A stretch of DNA of 50,437 nucleotides, taken from contig ONXS01000004.1 in NCBI GenBank assembly GCA_900321855.1, positions 1 to 50,437 of the forward strand, written 5' to 3'. Shown in pieces: positions 44,082 through 50,437 of the stretch. The position numbers and the translations under genes are program-made. Below the pieces are notes generated by a model that did no database searches, had not been told where the DNA came from, and saw nothing but the letters and a program-made list of their open reading frames with translations. The stretch is from an uncultured Eubacteriales bacterium (GTDB lineage Bacteria; Bacillota; Clostridia; Lachnospirales; Lachnospiraceae). Positions within the stretch are counted from its first letter, which is position 1. Each line of letters starts with the position of its first letter.

Positions 44082-45413
44082 AGAGAAAAATTAAATGCGT
44101 TGCCTCTGACTGAATTGCGTGAAATTGCAAAACATCAGGGGATTAAAAATATTTCTAAAATGAAAAAAGATGAATTGATTGAAAAAATGCTTGAAGTTGG
44201 AGCAAATTACGATAATTCAGAGAAGCAGGCAGAGAAAAAAACAAGTGATAAAAAGCAAACAGTCAGAACGGAAGATAAAGGGACTGACAACACTGTTCCG
44301 AAGGCAAATGGAATTTTGGAAGTTATGCCGGATGGATATGGCTTTATTCGCTGTGAAAATTTTCTTCCGGGAGAAGATGATGTGTATGTGGCACCATCGC
44401 AGATTCGTAGATTTCGGCTAAAGACAGGTGACATTTTAAATGGAGATATGAGGCCGAAGGGAACGAATGAAAAGTTTGGCGCACTGACACATCTGAATAC
44501 GGTAAATGGAGCAAAAGCAGATGATATTGTAAAAAGACCGAATTTTGAAGACTTGACACCAATTTTTCCGAATCACAGATTAAAAATGGAGACAAGTGAA
44601 GAAAATACAGCCATGCGTATTCTGGATTTAATATCTCCGATTGGAAAAGGTCAGCGAGGAATGATTGTATCTCCACCAAAGGCGGGAAAAACTACTTTAT
44701 TAAAGCAGGTTGCAAAATCAGTCATAAAATCCAATCCGGATATGCACATGATTATTCTGCTTATTGATGAAAGACCGGAGGAAGTAACGGATATAAAAGA
44801 GGCGATTCAAGGAGAAAATGTAGAAGTTATTTATTCCACATTTGATGAACTTCCAGAGCACCACAAGAGGGTGTCGGAGATGGTAATTGAACGGGCAAAG
44901 AGACTAGTTGAGATGAAACAGGATGTTATTATTCTGCTAGACAGTATCACAAGACTGGCGAGAGCGTATAACATGACGATTCCGCCATCAGGAAGAACCC
45001 TTTCCGGAGGTCTTGATCCCGCAGCTTTACATATGCCAAAACGATTTTTTGGAGCGGCGAGAAATATGAGAGAGGGCGGAAGTCTTACGATTCTGGCAAC
45101 GGCTCTTGTAGAGACTGGAAGTAAGATGGATGATGTTGTGTTTGAAGAATTTAAGGGAACAGGAAATATGGAACTTGTTCTGAATCGAAAACTTCAGGAA
45201 AAACGAGTATTTCCTGCCATTGATATTGTCAAATCAGGAACAAGAAGAGAAGACCTGCTGTTGACAGCAGAAGAACTAGACACAATGTATCTAATTCGGA
45301 AGTCTATCAATGGTGGCAGACAGGACGAAAATGTAGAAAAAATCATTGATTTATTTGATAAGACGAAAAATAACGATGAATTTATAAAGGTCGTAAAAAA
45401 AAGCTTGCAATAA
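44079..45413 (+). CDS. rho: Transcription termination factor Rho
   Basis: Hexameric RNA helicase that ends transcription. The 444-residue protein has the Rho_N helical domain ([20 protein letters not shown], 5-24) and a lysine/threonine-rich linker. The cold-shock RNA-binding domain follows ([14 protein letters not shown]). The ATPase has Walker [11 protein letters not shown], Walker [18 protein letters not shown] and the secondary RNA-binding region near 320. The ATG is supported by the Rho_N domain beginning directly after it, despite the unusual ribosome site. It starts the rho-rpmE-DUF1385-prmC-prfA block seen in many Firmicutes. Confidence 0.96.
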   Translation: MREKLNALPLTELREIAKHQGIKNISKMKKDELIEKMLEVGANYDNSEKQAEKKTSDKKQTVRTEDKGTDNTVPKANGILEVMPDGYGFIRCENFLPGEDDVYVAPSQIRRFRLKTGDILNGDMRPKGTNEKFGALTHLNTVNGAKADDIVKRPNFEDLTPIFPNHRLKMETSEENTAMRILDLISPIGKGQRGMIVSPPKAGKTTLLKQVAKSVIKSNPDMHMIILLIDERPEEVTDIKEAIQGENVEVIYSTFDELPEHHKRVSEMVIERAKRLVEMKQDVIILLDSITRLARAYNMTIPPSGRTLSGGLDPAALHMPKRFFGAARNMREGGSLTILATALVETGSKMDDVVFEEFKGTGNMELVLNRKLQEKRVFPAIDIVKSGTRREDLLLTAEELDTMYLIRKSINGGRQDENVEKIIDLFDKTKNNDEFIKVVKKSLQ

Positions 45414-45506
45414 TAGAAGATATATGTTAAACTCTAAGCGTTGTTTTAGAATATGATTGGCTTTATGCCGCTAGCATATGATTAAGTTTTTAGAGAGGTG
45501 AATGAA

Positions 45507-45716
45507 ATGAGAGAAGGAATCCATCCAACATATTACCAGGCAAAGGTTGTTTGCAACTGTGGTAACGAATTCGTAACAGGATCAACAAAAGAAGATATCC
45601 ACGTTGAAATATGTTCAAAATGTCATCCATTCTATACAGGACAGCAGAAAGCTACATCTGCTCGTGGTAGAATTGATATGTTCAACCGTAAGTATGGTAT
45701 GACAGATAATAAATAG
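45507..45716 (+). CDS. rpmE: Ribosomal protein L31 (zinc-binding form)
   Basis: A component of the 50S subunit. The 69-residue protein has the zinc ligands Cys16, Cys18, Cys36 and Cys39, so it is the C+ form rather than the zinc-independent paralogue. The ATG at 45507 follows GAGGTG by 6 bp. A long hairpin follows the gene. Confidence 0.95.
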   Translation: MREGIHPTYYQAKVVCNCGNEFVTGSTKEDIHVEICSKCHPFYTGQQKATSARGRIDMFNRKYGMTDNK

Positions 45717-45727
45717 GTCTGTAATTG

Positions 45728-45786
45728 AGAGGCTGTCACTTCAGGTTCTCCATTTTTGGTGGAGAAGTATGTGGCAGCCTCTATTT
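45728..45786 (+). terminator. rpmE terminator (branched hairpin)
   Basis: AGAGGCTGTCAC pairs with GTGGCAGCCTCT (one wobble). An inner TTCTCCA/TGGAGAA hairpin sits inside the loop, and a short T-run follows. Confidence 0.82.
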
Positions 45787-45821
45787 TACTATTTAGCGTT
45801 ACATTTTATGAAAGGACATCT

Positions 45822-46766
45822 ATGAGAAATTCAGGAATTGGCGGTCAGGCAGTACTTGAGGGCATTATGATGAAAAACAAAGATAAATATGCCGTTGCAG
45901 TCAGAAAGCCGGACCATGATATTGAAATTTGTGTAAAAGAATATAAGTCCTTAACCAGTAAGAATAAATTTTTCTCAGCTCCGTTTATACGCGGAGTATT
46001 CAATTTTGCAGATTCACTGGTACTTGGAATGTCAACTTTGATGTACTCGGCATCATTTTATGATGATGAAGAGCCGGAAGATACGAAAAAAAGTGAAAAA
46101 AAATGTGCAAAAAATACAGATGAATCATTTAAACAAAAGCAAGAAAGTGTTATAATGACAATAACGGTTATTATTTCGGTTATTATATCACTGGCGCTTT
46201 TTATCGTAGCACCAAGCTTGATTTCAGACTTTATTAAGATGCAGTTTGGAATAAAAATGAGATTTGTAAATTCATTGATAGAGAGTTTTTTAAGACTGGC
46301 AATTTTTCTTGCATATATTGTGTTGATTTCGAAAATGGAAGATATCCAGCGAACATTTATGTATCATGGAGCAGAGCATAAATGTATCAATTGTGTGGAG
46401 AGTGGAAGAGAACTGACAGTAGAGAATGTTCTCGGAAGTTCAAGGTTACACAGAAGATGTGGAACAAGTTTTCTGTTTTTAGTCATGTTTATCAGTATTT
46501 TGTTCTTTATTTTAATTCCGGTAGAGCAGCCGCTTCTTAAAATTGTCGTTCGATTACTTTTGATTCCCGTAATTGCAGGAGTATCCTATGAGGTTTTAAG
46601 ATATGCCGGAAGCCATGATGGAGTCTGTGTGAGAATAGTAAGTGCTCCGGGACTTGCACTTCAGAAACTCACAACAAAAGAGCCAGATGCGGAGATGGCA
46701 GAAGTGGCAATAAAAGCAGTAGAAGCTGTATTTGACTGGAAAGAGTATTTAAAAAGTTTAGAATAA
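45822..46766 (+). CDS. DUF1385 membrane protein
   Basis: A 314-residue protein of the DUF1385 family. The signature GGQAVLEGIMMK lies at the N-terminus. There are two membrane segments near 110-160 (VIMTITVIISVIISLALFIV and LIESFLRLAIFLAYIVLI), then the conserved YHGAEHKCINCVESG and SRLHRRCGTSFLFLV. Further membrane segments follow, with SHDGVCVRIVSAPGLALQKLTT near the end. The conserved histidines and cysteines suggest metal binding, but the function is unknown. The ATG at 45822 follows AAAGGA; an upstream extension would run through the rpmE terminator. The position between rpmE and prmC is conserved in Firmicutes. Confidence 0.9.
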   Translation: MRNSGIGGQAVLEGIMMKNKDKYAVAVRKPDHDIEICVKEYKSLTSKNKFFSAPFIRGVFNFADSLVLGMSTLMYSASFYDDEEPEDTKKSEKKCAKNTDESFKQKQESVIMTITVIISVIISLALFIVAPSLISDFIKMQFGIKMRFVNSLIESFLRLAIFLAYIVLISKMEDIQRTFMYHGAEHKCINCVESGRELTVENVLGSSRLHRRCGTSFLFLVMFISILFFILIPVEQPLLKIVVRLLLIPVIAGVSYEVLRYAGSHDGVCVRIVSAPGLALQKLTTKEPDAEMAEVAIKAVEAVFDWKEYLKSLE

Positions 46767-46828
46767 AAGAGTATATGAAGTTATGTTAAGTAAAGATATC
46801 ATTTTTGTAAAAGGGAGGTAGATTGACA

Positions 46829-47704
46829 ATGAAGTTCACAGAATTAGTCAGACGTGGACAACTGAATTTAGTGAAAGCAGGTATTCAGGATGCTGATAAT
46901 GATGCTTGGCTTTTAATGGAAACAGTGTGCCAAATTTCAAAAGTTGATTATTTTACAAAAATGAATGATGAAGTTCCAAAAGAAATGGAAGAAGAGTATT
47001 TTAATGCAATTGCAAAGAGAACAACCAGATACCCACTTCAATACATTCTCGGTGAATGGGAGTTTATGGGACTTCGATTTAAAGTGAATGAAAATGTTTT
47101 AATTCCAAGACAGGACACGGAAGTTTTAGTAGAAAATGTAATTCGAACAATTGTAGAGTGTTCTACTGAACGAGGTGTGAAGTTGGATATTCTCGATATG
47201 TGTACGGGTTCTGGATGTATTGCGATTAGCATTGCAAAGAATTGTCCGGATGTATTTGTCACAGGTGTAGATATTTCACCGGAGGCAATTGAGATTGCAA
47301 AAGAAAATGCACAGTTAAACGGAGTGACGAATGTGAAATTTGTCCAGAGTGATTTATTTCAAAAATTAGGTGACCCCGTAAACAAAGTGTACAGACAATA
47401 TGATATTATTGTTTCGAATCCACCATATATTCGAACAGCAGAGATTGAGAAACTGATGCCAGAAGTTCGGAATCATGAGCCGAGATTAGCATTAGATGGG
47501 TCAGATGATGGATTGGAATATTATAGAAGAATCAGTATGCAGAGTATTATGCACCTAAAACAGGATGGCTGTATATTATTTGAGATTGGCCATGATCAGG
47601 CAAAGAGTGTCTTAGAGATGATGGTTCGCAATGGCTACCGAGATTTGAAAGCAATTAAGGATTTGGCGGGAAAAGACAGAGTGGTCATAGCACATAAGTG
47701 GTGA
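46829..47704 (+). CDS. prmC: Release factor glutamine methyltransferase
   Basis: Methylates the glutamine of the GGQ motif in release factors, including the RF1 encoded next. The 291-residue protein has an N-terminal helical domain and the SAM-binding fold with DMCTGSGCIAISIA near 123. The active site is NPPY at 197-200, which binds the glutamine amide. The ATG at 46829 lies 10 bp after GGGAGG; a TTG at 46823 is possible. Its neighbour prfA is the classic partner, though here a dispersed repeat lies between them. Confidence 0.95.
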   Translation: MKFTELVRRGQLNLVKAGIQDADNDAWLLMETVCQISKVDYFTKMNDEVPKEMEEEYFNAIAKRTTRYPLQYILGEWEFMGLRFKVNENVLIPRQDTEVLVENVIRTIVECSTERGVKLDILDMCTGSGCIAISIAKNCPDVFVTGVDISPEAIEIAKENAQLNGVTNVKFVQSDLFQKLGDPVNKVYRQYDIIVSNPPYIRTAEIEKLMPEVRNHEPRLALDGSDDGLEYYRRISMQSIMHLKQDGCILFEIGHDQAKSVLEMMVRNGYRDLKAIKDLAGKDRVVIAHKW

Positions 47705-47714
47705 CAGAATTCTG

Positions 47715-47794
47715 TTTGAACGCAGATAAGCAATCCCCAACTCTATGGCGTAAAGACATAGGCGGGGTATCGGAGATGCTTATGTCCGTTTTAC
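47715..47794 (+). repeat. GAACGCAGATAAGCAATC-family repeat, copy 4
   Basis: TTTGAACGCAGATAAGCAAT, then GGCGTAAAGACATAGGCGGG, TATCGGAGATGCTTATGTCC and GTTTTAC. It is about the length of copy 1 and lacks the long middle part of copy 2. It is inserted between prmC and prfA. Confidence 0.85.
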
Positions 47795-47884
47795 ATGGAA
47801 TAGGTTTTGGTATGTTGTATTTACAAGTAGATACTTGTATAGAGAGATACTTGTATATAGAGATATTTTTATAGGAGAATAGTT

Positions 47885-48961
47885 ATGTTTGATAGATTAG
47901 AAGATCTTGTGCGCAGATATGAGGAATTGATGTTAGAATTGAATGATCCGTCTATTGCAAATGATCAGGATAGATTTCGCAGACTGATGAAAGAGCAGTC
48001 AGATCTTGCACCGATTGTTGAAACATTTCAGGAATATAAGAAGAGTAAAGAGACAGTCGAGGATAGTTTGATGATTCTTGAAGAAGAAAATGACGAGGAG
48101 ATGCGTGAACTTGCCAAAGAAGAATTAAACGATGCAAAAGCAAGAATTGAAGAATTAGAAAAACAATTAAAGATTTTACTCCTTCCAAAGGATCCAAATG
48201 ATGATAAGAATGTTATCGTGGAAATCCGAGCAGGTGCTGGTGGAGATGAGGCAGCATTATTTGCAGCAGAGATTTACAGAATGTACATCCACTACATCGA
48301 GACAAAGCGCTGGAAAGTAGAATTGATTGAATGTGAAGAGATTGGAATTGGCGGTATGAAGAATGTTACATTTATGGTGACAGGAAAAGGTGCTTATTCC
48401 GTGTTAAAATATGAATCAGGAGTTCATCGTGTACAGCGTGTTCCGGAAACTGAGTCAGGTGGAAGAATTCATACATCGACAATCACTGTTGCAGTGATTC
48501 CGGAGGCTGAAGAAGTAGATGTTCAGATTGATGACAAAGATGTGAGAATTGATGTTATGAGAGCATCTGGTAACGGTGGACAGTGTGTCAATACAACAGA
48601 TTCTGCTGTTCGTTTAACACATATCCCAACAGGTATTGTGATTTACAGCCAGACAGAGAAATCTCAGCTGCAGAACAAGGCAAAGGCATATGCACTTCTT
48701 CGCTCAAAATTGTATGATATAGAGTGTCAGAAAGCACATGATGCAGAGGCAGATGCAAGAAGAAGTCAGATTGGTACAGGAGACCGTTCTGAGAAAATCA
48801 GAACTTACAACTTCCCACAGGGAAGAGTGACAGATCACAGAATTGGTCTTACACTTTATAAATTAGATAAGATTATGAATGGAGACATTCAGGAGATTAT
48901 TGATGCATGCATTGCAGCAGATCAGGCTGCAAAACTCAGTAAATTAGAGGAGACTGCTTAA
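47885..48961 (+). CDS. prfA: Peptide chain release factor 1
   Basis: Reads UAA and UAG stop codons and releases the peptide. The 358-residue protein has the catalytic GGQ at 231-233 and the PxT-type anticodon motif (Pro187-Glu188-Thr189), which marks RF1 rather than RF2. No programmed frameshift is present, also consistent with RF1. ATAGGAGAATA precedes the ATG. Its GGQ glutamine would be methylated by PrmC, encoded 180 bp upstream. A terminator follows. Confidence 0.97.
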   Translation: MFDRLEDLVRRYEELMLELNDPSIANDQDRFRRLMKEQSDLAPIVETFQEYKKSKETVEDSLMILEEENDEEMRELAKEELNDAKARIEELEKQLKILLLPKDPNDDKNVIVEIRAGAGGDEAALFAAEIYRMYIHYIETKRWKVELIECEEIGIGGMKNVTFMVTGKGAYSVLKYESGVHRVQRVPETESGGRIHTSTITVAVIPEAEEVDVQIDDKDVRIDVMRASGNGGQCVNTTDSAVRLTHIPTGIVIYSQTEKSQLQNKAKAYALLRSKLYDIECQKAHDAEADARRSQIGTGDRSEKIRTYNFPQGRVTDHRIGLTLYKLDKIMNGDIQEIIDACIAADQAAKLSKLEETA

Positions 48962-48993
48962 TCTAATTATTTTAGATGAGAGATTATATAAGA

Positions 48994-49028
48994 AAGTCAG
49001 TGGTAAATTGCCACTGACTTCTTGTTTT
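48994..49028 (+). terminator. prfA terminator
   Basis: AAGTCAGTGG pairs perfectly with CCACTGACTT around a 7-nt loop, followed by CTTGTTTTT. Confidence 0.88.
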
Positions 49029-49063
49029 TGTAAGTAATATGTTCTGGTGTCGGTTGTGCGCAA

Positions 49064-49082
49064 TTTTGAATAGTGAGATATC
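49064..49082 (+). repeat. TGAATAG-end motif before the gene at 49140
   Basis: TTTTGAATAGTGAGATATC resembles the ends at 11187, 19915 and 38725. The preceding TGTCGGTTG recalls TGTCGGCTG in the element before clpP. Confidence 0.35.
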
Positions 49083-49139
49083 ATATAATTATATTATATT
49101 GTTACGAAGTGTTAAATTTTTTATAACAGGAGGAAGAAT

Positions 49140-49913
49140 ATGAATCATGAATTATTATTATGTTTAGACAGAATCATGGAAAAAGATGATGTTTCACTGG
49201 CGAAATTAATCAAATATTTTTGCAGGTGGAGTGATATGGATTATATTACAAATGAGGAATTGCTGGGGATTGCAAAAAATTATGAGGAGTTTAATCAAGA
49301 TATCAACAAAGATAAGTATTTGTTTTTCAAACCATTAAAAGAAGAACAGCTAAGCAGGAGCTATGAGTTGACTGCGAAGCAGGAAGAAATTGGCTATCAG
49401 AGATTTTTAGAAAAAAATCAGTATGAAGTTGGATTTGATGTGAGTACCACGGGAAATATGTATGATTTTATTCGTAAATTTGTACTGGAATTTGGAGAAT
49501 GGGAAGAATATGAATATTTGAAAGAATATGAACTTATCAATCACTGTACACATCTTCATAGTATCAATCCGTTTCGGTATGTACAACGTTATTATATTGA
49601 CTCGCAAGGGATTTCATGCAAAGATACCAACTCGTTTAAGATACCAGATTATCCGGAGATGCTGACCAATTTTTTGGAGGATGGATTTCATCTTGTATTT
49701 GACTGTGAAGACGGAGATGTGAGAGTGGACGAGTATCCGGAGCTTGTTCAGTTTGGTATGGAAGTATCCGGAAAGAAAGTGGAGATATATGATCCATATC
49801 ATGCAGTCCTTCGATTTCATGAGTTGTTTGTAAAATGTGAAAAAATCATAGATTGTATCGGACAAGTATACAACAAAGATGAATATGAAGGAAGCGATTA
49901 CCTTGATGATTAA
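49140..49913 (+). CDS. Hypothetical protein, unrecognised
   Basis: I do not recognise this 257-residue protein. It is acidic and cytoplasmic with no signal peptide or membrane segment. The N-terminal 110 residues are helical (LAKLIKYFCRWSDMDYITNE; YEEFNQDINKDKYLFFKPL), then a mixed alpha/beta part rich in Tyr, Glu and Asp (HLVFDCEDGDVRVDEYPELV). The C-terminus is acidic (NKDEYEGSDYLDD). The composition recalls immunity-type or other adaptor proteins, but no motif supports this. AGGAGGAAGAAT precedes the ATG. The next gene overlaps it by 8 bp, so the two proteins are probably made together. Confidence 0.8.
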   Translation: MNHELLLCLDRIMEKDDVSLAKLIKYFCRWSDMDYITNEELLGIAKNYEEFNQDINKDKYLFFKPLKEEQLSRSYELTAKQEEIGYQRFLEKNQYEVGFDVSTTGNMYDFIRKFVLEFGEWEEYEYLKEYELINHCTHLHSINPFRYVQRYYIDSQGISCKDTNSFKIPDYPEMLTNFLEDGFHLVFDCEDGDVRVDEYPELVQFGMEVSGKKVEIYDPYHAVLRFHELFVKCEKIIDCIGQVYNKDEYEGSDYLDD

Positions 49914-50437
49914 TTTCCTTGAATTTATAAAAGAATTAAGGATAGAGTATGATGATTTTGGAAATGTATGGATAGATACACGAGAATCGCCATGTTGTAT
50001 AGAGGAGTGGTTCTGCCTGTATGATAAACTGGATTTGATTGAATCAGGATATTATTTTTTATCGAAAGAAAATTATGAAAAAATCAGTCAAATAAAAATC
50101 CAGATTGACGTTGATATTGAGGAGATTGACCGATATATGAGTCGACGCCCCTATTTTCGAATGAGAGGAGAACCTGTGAGCAGAGAGCAGGCCTATGATA
50201 TTATTCGCAGAACGTTGGGAGAATTGCAGCTTGATACATGGCCGCGCAATAAGCCGAAATATCCAGACTATATTAGCTTATATCATTTTTCGGTATCTCA
50301 GGGTAGAACATGGATTACATCTGAGGGAGCAGTTGGAGGAAATCTGATTACAGGCAGACTGCCAAAATTCAGGGAATTACTAGATGAAATCATGAATATA
50401 GTGATTGAGTTTCCGTATCTCAAATTTGCGATTGCCA
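49906..50437 (+). CDS. Hypothetical protein, cut off by window end
   Basis: An open frame of at least 177 codons that runs off the right edge without a stop codon. It starts at the ATG at 49906, overlapping the previous gene's end by 8 bp, with GGAAG about 12 bp upstream. It begins MINFLEFIKELRIEYDDFGN and later has RMRGEPVSREQAYDIIRRTL and HFSVSQGRTWITSEGAVGGN. No family recognised, no membrane segment. The overlap suggests a functional pair with the preceding gene. Confidence 0.78.
   Translation, partial: MINFLEFIKELRIEYDDFGNVWIDTRESPCCIEEWFCLYDKLDLIESGYYFLSKENYEKISQIKIQIDVDIEEIDRYMSRRPYFRMRGEPVSREQAYDIIRRTLGELQLDTWPRNKPKYPDYISLYHFSVSQGRTWITSEGAVGGNLITGRLPKFRELLDEIMNIVIEFPYLKFAIA

Noticed and set aside
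45756..45821. Upstream extension of the DUF1385 gene
   Set aside because: It would run through the rpmE terminator hairpin and lacks a ribosome site; the family signature starts after the ATG at 45822.

Overview
The window is a low-GC chromosomal segment of a Firmicute, almost certainly a member of the Lachnospiraceae. The evidence is strong AGGAGG-type ribosome binding sites, sigma-A promoters of the TTGACA-N17-TATAAT type, a T-box leader in front of proS, and a set of families (DUF5688, DUF4317, DUF4364, meso-diaminopimelate dehydrogenase, short-type ProRS) typical of that family. I cannot assign a genus. The content is mostly ordinary core genome. I see no prophage, CRISPR array, rRNA operon or intact insertion sequence. 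I found 50 protein genes, one further gene cut off by the right edge, and one tRNA.

Layout. 1-330 holds phased GTTGCATTTA repeats that look like the end of a transposable element. 382-2635 has a small redox cluster (cupin, flavin reductase, carboxymuconolactone decarboxylase-like protein) facing a desulfoferrodoxin. 3262-8934 has an anchored esterase, an amidohydrolase, a GAF plus degenerate GGDEF sensor, a DUF1275 membrane protein and a zinc metallopeptidase. 9398-15386 is a fructose PTS unit: fruR-fruK-fruA-ptsH-ptsI, with a clear promoter and repeated operator-like motifs. 15678-19852 has DUF5688, tRNA-Arg(CCG), a lysine/glutamate-rich membrane protein and gdhA with a structured leader. 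20198-22799 is a row of small genes ending in aroB. 23144-27638 has DUF4317, a DMT transporter, a MraY-like transferase and ddh. 27814-30730 is a DUF2975/HTH/DUF4173/membrane-protein cassette. 30747-32766 is the T-box-controlled proS gene. 33177-35431 (minus strand) has a GH13 glycosidase and a CYTH protein. 35657-43823 has DJ-1, CPBP protease, tig, clpP, clpX, engB, and on the minus strand DUF4364, a radical SAM protein and malic enzyme. 44079-48961 is the rho-rpmE-DUF1385-prmC-prfA translation/termination block. 49140 to the end holds two overlapping genes I do not recognise.

How the genes work together. Fructose is imported and phosphorylated by FruA using phosphate passed from PEP through PtsI and PtsH, then converted to fructose-1,6-bisphosphate by FruK, with FruR sensing the pathway. 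AroB, Ddh and the MraY-like enzyme feed aromatic amino acid, diaminopimelate and cell-wall or polymer synthesis. Tig, ClpP and ClpX form a protein folding and turnover block. Rho, L31, PrmC and RF1 form a termination block.

The most unusual content is non-coding. There are several families of short dispersed structured repeats: a GAACGCAGATAAGCAATC family, a GGGGTCAGACCCC family (one copy sitting inside the proS T-box leader) and elements with TGAATAG ends. There is also a 162-bp heptamer array, a possible pseudoknot/terminator leader on gdhA, and a GNRA-capped hairpin placed exactly between the Shine-Dalgarno sequence and start codon of rho. I found no clearly new multi-gene system.
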